Shown here in pieces: positions 34,449 through 44,200 of a DNA stretch of 64,000 bases (position 1 is the stretch's first letter; each line of letters starts with the position of its first letter). Below the pieces are notes generated by a model. It did not search any database. It was not told the DNA's origin and was given only the letters and a program-made list of their open reading frames with translations. Made by a program: the position numbers and the translations under genes. The DNA comes from Micromonospora rosaria (GTDB taxonomy: Bacteria > Actinomycetota > Actinomycetes > Mycobacteriales > Micromonosporaceae). The stretch spans positions 1 to 64,000 of the forward strand of contig NZ_LRQV01000015.1 of the NCBI RefSeq assembly GCF_001567585.1. Direction: 5' to 3'.

Positions 34449-37400
34449 ATGCCGCATATGGCCCCCGAAGAGACCTGGAAACAAGATCTCGTCGAGCGTG
34501 CCCGCGCGGGGAAAGTGGTCCTGGTCTGCGGCGCCGGCCTCAGTGTTGCGATCAGTGGCAACACGCAAACGGCAACCTGGCCTGGGCTAATCGACTCAGG
34601 ATTGGACTATCTGGGCGGCCTACGTCCTGAGTGGGGCAATGCCGTCGGCAGTCTCCGTGGACTGATCGAGGCCGACCCCTCGGTGGACTCCTACATTACG
34701 GCGGCGGAGTGGATCAACAGGGTCTTCAAAGGGCAAGCGCGGGGGGAGTTCCTCGACTGGATCCGGCGTACCATCGGCAGTCTCAGGCCGATTGACCGCG
34801 GATTTGAGTCGGTTCTGCGGCAACCAGTCCCGGTTCTCACCACCAACTATGATCAACTACTAGAGGGCGTCTCTAGTCGACTTGGGATGACCTGGACCGA
34901 AATTGATCAGCGGGACCGTTTTCACGAGAATCCCGCAGATTACGTCTTTCACCTTCATGGCCGGCACGAGCTACCGGACTCGATCGTACTGTCCGGTTCG
35001 GACTATCAGCGTCTGTCGTCGGACCAGACGACAACTGAGGTACTTCAGGCCTTTGCCGCTAGTCACACGTTCATGTTCCTCGGCTACGGCGCGGGTCTGG
35101 CCGATCCGAACTTCACCGGCTTCCTGCAATGGTACGAGCAGCGCTACGGCGGTACTGGCCGTCGGGCCTACGTCCTGGTCCGGGCGGTCGACCTGCCCGT
35201 CGACCGGCTCCAGGGCAAACTGGCCTACCTGCCGTATGGCGCGACGTACAAGGATCTGCCCGGTTTTCTCGACGAACTCTTTGGCGCCTCCCCCGCCCTA
35301 GCCACGCCTCCGGTCGTTGCGGTCGTTCCGGAGCCGGTCGACAGCAGCCTGGACCCGCTGAGGCTGCTGCCTGCCTCGGTGCAGAGGAAGGCAGCCGACC
35401 AGATCGGGATGGCGAGCGCGCGCGAAGACGTGCAGAAGCGGATGCTTAGCGCGGCGGTCGGGGCCACCGATTCCCGGCAGGCCGCGCTGATTAGCGCGGT
35501 CACCGGCACGGGCAAGACCACTGTGGCGCGGCTCGCGATGAACTACGCGGTCGGCACCGGGCACTCCACCGTGATGATCTTCCCGACCAAGGCGCTGGTC
35601 GCTCAGGAGTCCCGTGAATGGGAGAGCTGGGTCGAGGCCTGGCGAGGTGACCGAAAGATCCGGGTCTATCCGTCATCCCGGGACTATCCGGAAAACGACT
35701 CGCCGGTCTCCAAGGGTCGATTCGAAGTTGCCATCGCGATCTACGAGAAGCTACTCGGCTACCTGATCTCCGGCCAGCGCACCCTGGGCAAGACCTCGTT
35801 GCTGGTGGTTGACGAGATGCAGACCCTCGTCGAGGATCAGAAACGGGCGGCCAAACTGGAAAGCCTGTTGACAATGGTGCGCCTGATGCCTCAGGAGGAA
35901 CGGCCTGGCATTCTCGGCCTGTCGGCCACCATGTCCGCGCAGTCGACCGAAGTGCTGCGCAGTTGGCTCGGAGTGGACACATTTAGCTTCGTGCAGAGCA
36001 GCAAGCGGCCGGTACCGCTGGACACGTACGTGATGGACAGTAACCGGTGGCGGTTGCAACGCGACGCGCACCTAATGAGCCTCTCCGAGCGGGACGCCCA
36101 GCTTCCCGAGCCAGTGACCGAGGAGCACGACCTCGCCGACATCACCCGCAACTCCACGCGTGACCGGATCCAGGTTCGCGGGCTGAGCACCGGGCCGCTG
36201 GCCGTCTCGCTGGTCACCCGCCTACTCAACGAGGACCGGAAGACCCGGATCCTGGTCTTCGTGCCGGGCCGGACAGCGGCCCAGGAACTCGCTCTGGCAA
36301 TCCAGAAGTCACTCGACGCGACCATGGGCGCCGTTGCCCGGCGGCGCGGATCACCGTGGCAGATCGGCCGGTTCGCCGATCCCGACGTTGACGCGGACGC
36401 CGCTGAGCGGCGGTTCCTCGCGTTGCAGGACACTGACCTGCCGCTGGCGTCCGAGGTGGTCCGCGGCCTGCGGACCGGGGTGGCGTACCACAGCGCCCGG
36501 CTGTCGCCACGGTTGCGGCGCGACCTGGAGGACGACTTCCGAGACCGCTGCGGTGTGCTAAGGGTACTGGTTGCCACGGACACGCTCGCGATAGGCGTCA
36601 ACCTGCCCGCCGACGTGGTGATCGCGACCAGTATCTCCGGGTACGGCTCGGACCGGCTGCGCCGGCTCAGCATGCCAGCCGAGCTGGACAACAAGGCCGG
36701 ACGCGCCGGTCGGCGCGGCGTCGCGAACAAGGAACGCGGCGCCTTCTATATCTTGGTTCCCAGCGAGCGTGACTTGCAGGGGGTAGCCGGTCTCACTGCG
36801 GACTCGGTGCTGTCGCTGTCGTCAATGGATGGAGTTTTCGAGCGATACGTGGTCGGGCATGAGCGCACCGATCGAGTGACCGGGAGGATCCGGGAACTAG
36901 ACGACATCGCCCTGCTCTCGCTGCACGTGCTTTGTTCGGACGGCTTCGGTCGGCGGATGCCGCAGCTGGCGACCCGGGTCGGCTCGGTATTGAAGGCGTT
37001 GCTCGCCGCCCAGGAACCCGACGTGCAGCTGCCCGCCGACGCCGAGGTGATTGAGCGCCTGTCCGTCCTGGGCCTGCTCGACCGGGACGCGGACGACAAG
37101 CACCGGCCCACCCGGCTGGGTGAGGCGCTGGCCAAGTCCGGGCTGGCCCTGGGCAGCGCGCACGTCCTGGAACTGCTATCCCGGCTGGCGACGCAGGGCA
37201 CCGGCGATATCGACCTACTGTTTCACGCCTGCCGCAGCGACGAGATCGAGGGGGTGACCGCATGGGTGGGCCTGCCCGGGGTGCACCCGCGGCACTACCC
37301 GTCCCTGAAGGAGAACATCCAGACATACGCGCTGGCTTATCTCCACGAGGAGGAGGTGCGACGCAAGTATTGCGCCCAGTACTTCGGCACGAAGCGGTAC

Positions 37401-38579
37401 GCCCTGCCGGCCAAGTTCGTGGCCGAGGGACAGGTCGTGGCGTCGAGGGAACTGCGCGAGCTGCTGGCACGGGAGGTGGAGGAGGTCGACGACCGGGACG
37501 CCGCCGCCCTGCTGCGCGCGCTGGTGGCCTTCGAGTGGAGCCGCGGCATCCCATACGCCGAAATTAAGGCCCGGTTCTCGGCGGCCATTCGCTCCGATGA
37601 GACCCGCCGCAACGAGCGTCCGGTCGAGCTATCGCTGCACTACAGCGACATCGAGCAGCTCTGTGAGCAGGTCGCCGGGGTGATCCGCGGCGCCGCCGAG
37701 ATCTCTTTTTCGGATCACCACGACTGGTCCACGCGGATGATCCTGCTGGCTCTACAGACCGAGGTCGGGCTGCCGGCCTGGCTGGCGCCGATCGTCAAGC
37801 TGCGCATCGACGAATTGCACCGCAACCGGCTCGCCCGGCTGTGGGAGGCGCAGCCGGTGACCGAGGGCTGGGCGACGGTGCTGGACTTGCCCGGCATCGT
37901 GGACCACCCCGGCATCAGCGAGCAGAGCCGGCAGAACGCCCGGGATCGGCTGGAGCGGCGGGAACGGGAAGAGTCCGAGTTCCGGCACCGGGTGGCGCAG
38001 CAGTTGGCTGGCGTGTACGTGCCCGGCACCGGCGGGATGTCCTTCGAGGAATTCGGCGAGGAGTTGCACAAATCCAGCTCCCACGACGAGTACGTCGATT
38101 TATGGGAAGAGATTGCCGGTGGCCTGGGCATCGCCTTCGAGAGGCGCAAGCTAGCCGAGCACACCGAAATGCTTTGGAGCGCCGGAGCGGTCGACGTCTT
38201 GTTGAAGATCCCGCACAACGAGGTGGGCCAGGAAGAGGTGCAGATGTTCGCGCCGGACGAGGGCCTGGTGATCCTCAATTCGCGGCTGCGGCCGTCGGCC
38301 TACAGCGAGCTTGCCGGGAAGCCGACAGTTGCCCGGTTCGTGCCACCGGAGTTCGTGCTCACCCTGGTCGCCCGACTGGTCGACGCGCGCGGTGACGCGC
38401 TGGAGGCCGAGGAAGTGCTGGAGCGGCTGGCCGAGCAGCGGGTCAGCGTCATCGACGCGGAGAGCGTGAACGTCTCGCTGGACGTGGCTGGCTCGCACCC
38501 GCCGTGGCCGGGGCCGATGCCTCAGATACCGCCAGACCCGTCCCGGCTGACCGAGATGCCAGAGGACGAGGCGGACTGA
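34449..38579 (+). CDS. SIR2 domain fused to Ski2-like DNA/RNA helicase
   Basis: A 1376-residue protein. The N-terminal SIR2-like domain has LVCGAGLSVAIS near residue 25, VLTTNYDQLLEGV near 130, HLHG near 168 and MFLGYGAGLADPNF near 208. A superfamily 2 helicase follows: Walker A AVTGTGKTTVARL near 348, DEMQ at 454 in place of DExH, SATMS near 490, IGVNLPADVVIATS, and motif VI NKAGRAGRRG near 747, as in Ski2/Hel308. The remaining 600 residues are helical and unrecognised. SIR2 effectors deplete NAD+; the helicase would sense foreign nucleic acid (inference). It stands alone between mobile elements and appears intact. ATG 34449 or 34458 may start it. Confidence 0.8.
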   Translation: MPHMAPEETWKQDLVERARAGKVVLVCGAGLSVAISGNTQTATWPGLIDSGLDYLGGLRPEWGNAVGSLRGLIEADPSVDSYITAAEWINRVFKGQARGEFLDWIRRTIGSLRPIDRGFESVLRQPVPVLTTNYDQLLEGVSSRLGMTWTEIDQRDRFHENPADYVFHLHGRHELPDSIVLSGSDYQRLSSDQTTTEVLQAFAASHTFMFLGYGAGLADPNFTGFLQWYEQRYGGTGRRAYVLVRAVDLPVDRLQGKLAYLPYGATYKDLPGFLDELFGASPALATPPVVAVVPEPVDSSLDPLRLLPASVQRKAADQIGMASAREDVQKRMLSAAVGATDSRQAALISAVTGTGKTTVARLAMNYAVGTGHSTVMIFPTKALVAQESREWESWVEAWRGDRKIRVYPSSRDYPENDSPVSKGRFEVAIAIYEKLLGYLISGQRTLGKTSLLVVDEMQTLVEDQKRAAKLESLLTMVRLMPQEERPGILGLSATMSAQSTEVLRSWLGVDTFSFVQSSKRPVPLDTYVMDSNRWRLQRDAHLMSLSERDAQLPEPVTEEHDLADITRNSTRDRIQVRGLSTGPLAVSLVTRLLNEDRKTRILVFVPGRTAAQELALAIQKSLDATMGAVARRRGSPWQIGRFADPDVDADAAERRFLALQDTDLPLASEVVRGLRTGVAYHSARLSPRLRRDLEDDFRDRCGVLRVLVATDTLAIGVNLPADVVIATSISGYGSDRLRRLSMPAELDNKAGRAGRRGVANKERGAFYILVPSERDLQGVAGLTADSVLSLSSMDGVFERYVVGHERTDRVTGRIRELDDIALLSLHVLCSDGFGRRMPQLATRVGSVLKALLAAQEPDVQLPADAEVIERLSVLGLLDRDADDKHRPTRLGEALAKSGLALGSAHVLELLSRLATQGTGDIDLLFHACRSDEIEGVTAWVGLPGVHPRHYPSLKENIQTYALAYLHEEEVRRKYCAQYFGTKRYALPAKFVAEGQVVASRELRELLAREVEEVDDRDAAALLRALVAFEWSRGIPYAEIKARFSAAIRSDETRRNERPVELSLHYSDIEQLCEQVAGVIRGAAEISFSDHHDWSTRMILLALQTEVGLPAWLAPIVKLRIDELHRNRLARLWEAQPVTEGWATVLDLPGIVDHPGISEQSRQNARDRLERREREESEFRHRVAQQLAGVYVPGTGGMSFEEFGEELHKSSSHDEYVDLWEEIAGGLGIAFERRKLAEHTEMLWSAGAVDVLLKIPHNEVGQEEVQMFAPDEGLVILNSRLRPSAYSELAGKPTVARFVPPEFVLTLVARLVDARGDALEAEEVLERLAEQRVSVIDAESVNVSLDVAGSHPPWPGPMPQIPPDPSRLTEMPEDEAD

Positions 38580-38610
38580 AGGGTCCGGGGCGATCCTCAG
38601 TGAGCCATTT

Positions 38611-38862
38611 TCATCCTGGGTAGCGGTTGGTTTCGACGTGGTGCAGGACGAGGATGGCTTGGACGATCGAGGTTGCCCGCTGTGGGCAGCAGCGCAGCTT
38701 GTTCAGGATTTTCCAGGTCTTGAGGGTGGCGATCGCGCGTTCGCCGCGAACGCGAATCCTGGCGTGCGTCCGGTTGATCGTCTTCTGCCGGGGTGACAGC
38801 TTCGGCCGGTAGCGGCGCCGCTTGAACGGTGTGCGCACGCTGCCGTGGGCTCCTTGGTAGCC
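38611..38862 (-). pseudogene. IS5-family transposase, 3' half
   Basis: Reads GYQGAHGSVRTPFKRRRYRP, then KLSPRQKTINRTHARIRVRG and ERAIATLKTWKIL, ending VLHHVETNRYPG. This is the C-terminal end of a DDE_Tnp_4-type IS5 transposase with the catalytic Glu region (RGERAIATLK). The 5' half lies at 40439-40998 beyond the nested IS110. Together they cover the whole protein. Confidence 0.75.
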
Positions 38863-38863
38863 C

Positions 38864-39177
38864 TAATGGGTTCAGAGTGGGTCGGGCTTGTCGCGACTCC
38901 TTTGGTATCCCCGGCGCTTGACGCCTCATGACAAGGCGGGAGCTGCGGCGGGTCCGGCCCGCTCTGCAGGGTCGGGTCCGCTTGGATCTGTTCGTGGTTC
39001 GAGCCCGCCAGCACGGAGCATCCCTCGGTCATTCGGGGCCAGGAGCCCTCGACGTAAGACGGGGAGCCGTGCCGGTTGCTGGGATCAAGGACGGCTCATC
39101 GGATGTCAGGCCATCGAGCCTTTCCATTAGGGCGCCGCGCGATCCCGACCAGGGCAAGAACCAGACCAAAACCCAGC
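38864..39177 (+). ncRNA. candidate IS110 bridge RNA region
   Basis: The noncoding left end between the element edge and the transposase start. IS110 members transcribe a bridge RNA from here whose loops pair with target and donor DNA. Because the target sequence is known (the IS5 transposase around DKTSDGY/GYQGAHG), the target-binding loop could be searched for complementarity. Ends not determined. Confidence 0.4.
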
Positions 39178-40425
39178 ATGGAGGACATGTTAAAGGTCAC
39201 GTGCGGCATCGACTGGGCCGAGAAGCACCACGACATCGCGCTCGTCGACGAGAACGGCACCCTGGTAGCGAAGGCCCGCATCACCGAATCTGTCGAAGGC
39301 CTCCAGACGCTTCTGGCGATGTTGGCCGATGTCGGCGACAGCAGCGGCTGCCTCATCCCGGTAGCGATCGAGACCCCGCGTGGGCTGCTGGTCGCAGCGC
39401 TGCGCGCCACCGGCCGCCCGGTCTACCCGATCAACCCGATGGCCGTCGCCCGCTATCGGGAACGTTACTCGGCGTCGGGCAAAAAATCCGACCACGCCGA
39501 CGCGGTCGTGTTGGCAAACATCCTGCGTACGGACATGCATGTGCACCGGCCGCTGCCCGCCGACACCGAACTCGCCCGCACGATCGCCGTCCTCGCTCGT
39601 GCCTGCCAGGACGCGACGTGGCGGCGCACCCGGGCCGGCAACGAGCTGCGGTCGCTGCTGCGCGAGTACTACCCGGCGATGCTCGAAGCCGCCGCCAACC
39701 GCAGCGGGAACCTGGCCACACCACTGACCCGGGCCTTGCTGGAGCTCGCCCCGACACCCGCCGCAGCAGCCACGCTGTCCAAAGCCCGTATCGCCGCCAG
39801 GCTGCGCCGGGCCGGCCGTTCCCGCAACATCGACGAGGTCGCCGCCGAACTCCACGCCATCCTGCGCCGGCCCCAACTGCGTCAGGATCCGCTCGTCGAG
39901 CACGCGATGGGCGTCCAAGCACTGCGGTTGCTGGCCACGCTCACCACGGAGTGCGCAAGCATCGAACACCTGGCGGCGGCCGTCGAGACAGCGTTCCAGC
40001 AGCATCCGGACTACGAGATCATCACCAGCTTCCCCGGCATCGCAGCCCAGGCCGGCGCCCGGCTGCTGGGCGAGATCGGCGACGATCGCGCCCGCTTCGC
40101 CGATGCCCGATCGCTGAAGGCTTTCGCCGGGGCGGCACCCGTGACGCGAGCTTCCGGCCGCAGCCTGGTCGTCTCTCAACGCAGGATCAAGAACGACCGA
40201 CTCGCCGCTGTCGGCTTCACCTGGGGTTTGTCAGCGCTCAACCTGTCGCCCGGCGCGCGAGCCCACTACGACCGGCGCCGAATCACCGGCGACGGCCACG
40301 CCGCCGCCTTCCGCCACCTGTTCAATCGCTTCCTCGGCTGCCTGCACCACTGCCTGAAGACACGGGAGCGCTACCGAGAAACAACGGCCTTCCCGACTCC
40401 GGCCGAAGCCCCCGCCGCAACTTGA
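39178..40425 (+). CDS. IS110-family transposase (DEDD recombinase)
   Basis: A 415-residue protein. The RuvC-like DEDD domain shows Asp in CGIDWAEKHHDIALVDE, Glu in VAIETPRGLLV, and two Asp in SDHADAVVLANIL. The C-terminal Transposase_20 domain has SFPGIAAQAGARLLGEIGDD and AFAGAAPVTRASGRS with the catalytic Ser region. No frameshift; likely functional. ATG 39178 or ATG 39187 is the start. GGAGG lies very close to the second. It is clearly different from the IS110 at 20032. Confidence 0.85.
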   Translation: MEDMLKVTCGIDWAEKHHDIALVDENGTLVAKARITESVEGLQTLLAMLADVGDSSGCLIPVAIETPRGLLVAALRATGRPVYPINPMAVARYRERYSASGKKSDHADAVVLANILRTDMHVHRPLPADTELARTIAVLARACQDATWRRTRAGNELRSLLREYYPAMLEAAANRSGNLATPLTRALLELAPTPAAAATLSKARIAARLRRAGRSRNIDEVAAELHAILRRPQLRQDPLVEHAMGVQALRLLATLTTECASIEHLAAAVETAFQQHPDYEIITSFPGIAAQAGARLLGEIGDDRARFADARSLKAFAGAAPVTRASGRSLVVSQRRIKNDRLAAVGFTWGLSALNLSPGARAHYDRRRITGDGHAAAFRHLFNRFLGCLHHCLKTRERYRETTAFPTPAEAPAAT

Positions 40426-40438
40426 CAGTTATACCCAT

Positions 40439-40998
40439 CGGATGTCTTGTCCACGAAGGTCACGTCCGCGCTGGTCAGTGCGTCGATAATGCGGTGGGTG
40501 CGGGCGGCGGTGAGGTCGTGGGTCGAACCGGGCAGTGCCGGTGAGGCCCAGGGCGAGTCGGCCGGCCGCGTCGGCAATGACCTGTACGTTGACGCTGTGG
40601 CGCTTGTGCTTGCCGGAGTAGTACTGCTTCTGGCTTGCGACGCGGTCGATCGCAATTAGGGTGCCGTCCAGGATCGCGTACGCCAGGCGGCGGATGCGCC
40701 GCATCGCCGTGGCGAGGTCCTCGGCGACCGCGGCGAGGAGCGTGATCGCTTCCTGCACGCGGCGCCAGGCGGTGGCGACACCGACGGTGAAGCCAGTAGC
40801 GAGGCGGTTGTCGGTGTCACAGTTGCGCAGGTGCGCCAGGGCGAGCAGCGCCTGCCGGCCCGGGTTGGGACGTCGCCACCGGGATCGCCGCTGGTTGCGG
40901 TGCGCTCGGATGCGCTCGGCGAGGTGGTTCAGGGTGCGGCTGGACAGCGGGATCGCGGAAGGGTAAGACAGCAAAGGCGAGGCTCCCGGTCGAAGCAT
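40439..40998 (-). pseudogene. IS5-family transposase, 5' half with frameshift
   Basis: Starts near ATG 40998 (MLRPGASPLLSYPSAIPLSS), followed by the HTH-like TGFTVGVATAWRRVQEAITL, then YAILDGTLIAIDRV with the first catalytic Asp and YYSGKHKRHSVNVQVIADAA. After GRLAL the frame shifts. The proper sequence WASPALPGSTHDLTAARTHR and ADVTFVDKTSDGY lies in the next frame. The IS110 insertion ends it at about 40439. Confidence 0.7.
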
Positions 40999-41179
40999 CG
41001 GATCTTGGTCGACTGCTGTCCTACCTGGAGCCTTGCCCTCATCGACCTCCGGGCTCGCCACACCCGCCCTGACCTGCAAGATCAGCTTGGAAAAGGCTCT
41101 TTGATAGTTGTTTCGGTCTGCACTTGTGGGCTGGGCGCGCCCGGATTGCCGGGATTTGGTTGGTAGCTCTCGGTTTCTG

Positions 41180-41235
41180 GCCGACAGCCCGTGGCTGCTG
41201 GTGTTGGAGGTTGTCTGATCCAATGGGCTGTCGGC
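41180..41235 (+). promoter_or_regulatory. 11-bp perfect inverted repeat before the five-gene operon
   Basis: GCCGACAGCCC (41180-41190) and GGGCTGTCGGC (41225-41235) are perfect complements separated by 34 bases. The right arm ends 24 bases before the TTG start of the operon. It could be a repressor operator pair or a leader hairpin that affects the GGGAGG ribosome site. No clear -35/-10 pair was found in 41100-41180. Confidence 0.5.
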
Positions 41236-41259
41236 ATCGGTGCGGTCGGGAGGCGAGTT

Positions 41260-44200
41260 TTGGACGCGTTCGAGGTTCATCGTCGACTGATCGAGGATTA
41301 CCGCACCTTCAGCGAGGGCTTCGTGGATGTCCACGACGAGCGGATCCGGGCTCGGGTGGAGCAGGAGAGCGCTCGGGGGGCTCAGTGGCCGGCGCCGTGG
41401 TCGTCGTTGAATCCGTCCTTCGCGTCCGGGGGTCGTGTCGACGAGCTTGTTCGTGAAGGTTTGCTGCATCAGGAGTGCTCGCGCATCTTCCGGGTGAAGA
41501 AGGCGCCGGAGGATCGGGGTTCGGTACCGATCACGCTGCATCGGCATCAGAGTGATGCGGTGCGGGTGGCCGGGACCGGGTCGTCGTACGTGCTGACCAC
41601 GGGCACAGGGTCGGGTAAGTCGTTGGCGTACATGGTGCCGATCGTGGATCGCGTGTTGCGGGAGGGCGCCGGGCAGGGCGTCCGGGCGATCGTGGTGTAT
41701 CCGATGAACGCGCTGGCGAACAGTCAGCGGGAGGAGATGCGCAAGTTCCTGGAGTTCGGGTACGGCGGCCGGCCGCCGGTCACGTTCGCCAGGTACACCG
41801 GCCAGGAGACGGAGGATGAGCGCAGGGCGATCCTGCGGAACCCGCCGGACATCCTGCTCACGAACTACGTGATGCTGGAACTGGTGCTAACTCGGCCGGA
41901 TGAGAGGCGCCCACTGGTAGAGGCAGCGCACGGCTTGCGGTTTCTGGTGCTGGACGAGTTGCACACCTATCGGGGCCGGCAGGGTGCGGACGTGGCGATG
42001 CTGGTCCGCCGTGTCCGCGATGCGTGCGGTGCGGGGCAGTCATTGCAGTGCGTGGGGACGTCGGCGACGATGGCCAACGCGGACACGGTGGCCCGGCAGC
42101 AGATCGAGGTGGCCGATGTGGCCTCCCGAATCTTCGGAGCGCCGGTCATTCCGGATCATGTGATCACCGAGACTCTGGTGCGGGCGACCACCACCCGCGA
42201 CGCGTCGGCGGCGGCGCTGGCGTCGGCGGTTGCCGCTCGCGGCGATGCCGAGTCGGACGATCCAGTGTTGCGCGCCGGATATGAGCGGCTCGGCTCGGAT
42301 CCGTTGGCTTCGTGGATTGAGGACAACTTTGGGGTGCGGCCTGAGCCGGAGAGCGGCCGTCTGGTGCGGCAGACGCCGATGAAGGTCGACGACGCGGCAG
42401 CGGTCTTGTCCGGGATCACCGGCCGTCCGGATTCCGAGTGTGCCACTGCTATCCGGGCGACACTGCTGGCGGGGTCGCGTGCCCGTGACGAGGAAACCGG
42501 CCGGCCGTTGTTCGCCTTCCGGCTGCATCAGTTCCTGTCCAAGGGCGGCACAGTCTATTCCACCCTGGAGCCTGTCGCGGCCAGGGAAATCGAGACGACG
42601 TTCCAGGTTGTGTTACCAGGCAGTCCGGAGCGGCGGTTGTATCCGCTGGCGTTCTGTCGTGAATGCGGTCAGGAGTACCTGATCGTCCGGCGGCAGAGTC
42701 ACCTGAAGAGGGCGGTGTTCAGGGCCCGTCACGGGCTGCGGATCACCGACCGCGATGACGGCTATCTGTTCGTGTCGGCGGATCGGGAGTGGCCGGCCGA
42801 TCCGGTGGCGGCGGGCCGTCTGCCGGTGTCGTGGCTAGGGGCCGACGACGCTGGTCACGAGATCGTGCCGGCGCGACGGCGTGACGTGCCGGTCCGGTAT
42901 CGGGCGGCGGCCGACGGCACCGCTGAGCTGGCGGATGCCGCCGGCGATGTCGACGGGGTGATCGCGGCCTGGATGCCGGGTGCGTTCCGGTTCTGCCTCA
43001 GATGTGGCGTGTCGTACGAGCAGGTCCGCAGCAACGAGTTCGGCAAGCTCGTCACCCTGGATCGGGAGGGCCGCAGCAGCGCGATGACGGTGGTGGCCGC
43101 CAGTGTCGTGCGGGCGCTGCGGGGGCAGCCGGAAGCCGCGCTGGGTTTGGACGCCCGCAAACTGTTGACGTTCGTCGACAACCGCCAGGATGCCAGTTTG
43201 CAGGCGGGCCACTTCAACGATTTCGCGCTCGTGGTGCAGTTGCGTGCGGCGCTGCATCGGGCTGCGGCGGCCGGCGACGACGGTCTGGACCCACTCGACA
43301 TCGGCGTCGAAGTTACCCGGCGGCTGGGGTTGCAGCCGGGCGACTTTGCGTTGGCGCCGAAGTCGCTGGATCTGCGCACTGCGCAACGTGCCCTGCGCGC
43401 GGTTGTCGAGTTCCGGGTGCTGCGCGACATCCAGCGTGGCTGGCGGGTTACGTTGCCTAACCTGGAGCAGTCGGGGCTGCTCGTGATCGATTACCCGTTG
43501 CTGGTGCCGCTGTCCGAAAGCGAGGAAGAGTGGAACGGCACGCACAAGCTGCTGGTCGAGGCGGAGCCGGGCCAACGTTACGAGGTCATGCGGGTGCTGC
43601 TAGACGAGATGCGGCGGGTGTTGGCCGTCGATGCGGAGGCGCTGACGCCGGAGTTCGTGGACCGGCTGCGCCGTTTGAGCCGCGAGCATCTGACCGGTCT
43701 GTGGACCGTTCCCGATACCGAACCGGACCCGGTGATCGGGCTGGCCATCCCGGGTCGAGGTGGGCAGTATCGGCCCCGGCATTCGCTGTTCCTGTCCGGG
43801 CTGGGCAGCTTTGGTCGATGGCTGCGGCACAAGGACCGGTTCGGGAAGCAGCTGTCACCGGCGGTGGCCGATGACGTCATCGCAGCGCTAATGAAGTTGC
43901 TGGAGAAACACGGCGTGCTGGCGAAGATCATCGAGCGGGGCGAGACCGCCTACCGGATGAAGTCGTCAGCGATGCTGCTGCGGGCCGGTGAGGGCACAGC
44001 GGGCGCGCCGGACCCTGTTCGGCGCCGGTTCGAGGCCGATCAGCGTCCAAGGGTGGTGCCGTTCTTCCGCGACCTCTACCTCGATGTGGGTTCCCAGCTC
44101 GCCGGGCTGCGAGCGGCCGAGCACACCGCGCAGGTGCGTCAGGAGGCCCGGGAGGAACGCGAGCAGCAGTTCCGGGAGGGAAAAGCGCTGCCGCTGCTGT

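Larger units (their letters stand above)
38863..40438 (+). mobile_element. IS110-family element nested in IS5
   Basis: About 1.58 kb inserted between the DKTSDGY and GYQGAHG parts of the IS5 transposase. Short subterminal arms ATGGGT (38866-38871) and ACCCAT (40433-40438) mark the edges. IS110 elements have no long inverted repeats. It holds a 310-base noncoding left end and one intact transposase. Confidence 0.7.
38602..41099 (-). mobile_element. IS5-family element split by a nested IS110
   Basis: Similar ends face each other: GAGCCATTTTCA at 38602-38613 and, on the other strand, GAGCCTTTTCCA ending at 41099. Without the inserted IS110 the element is about 920 bp, typical for IS5 members. 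Its transposase lies on the minus strand in two pieces. The outer duplication could not be identified. Confidence 0.6.

Noticed and set aside
38928..40544. A 538-codon plus-strand frame over the nested IS110
   Set aside because: It is an out-of-frame shadow of the intact IS110 transposase, rich in Arg/Pro.
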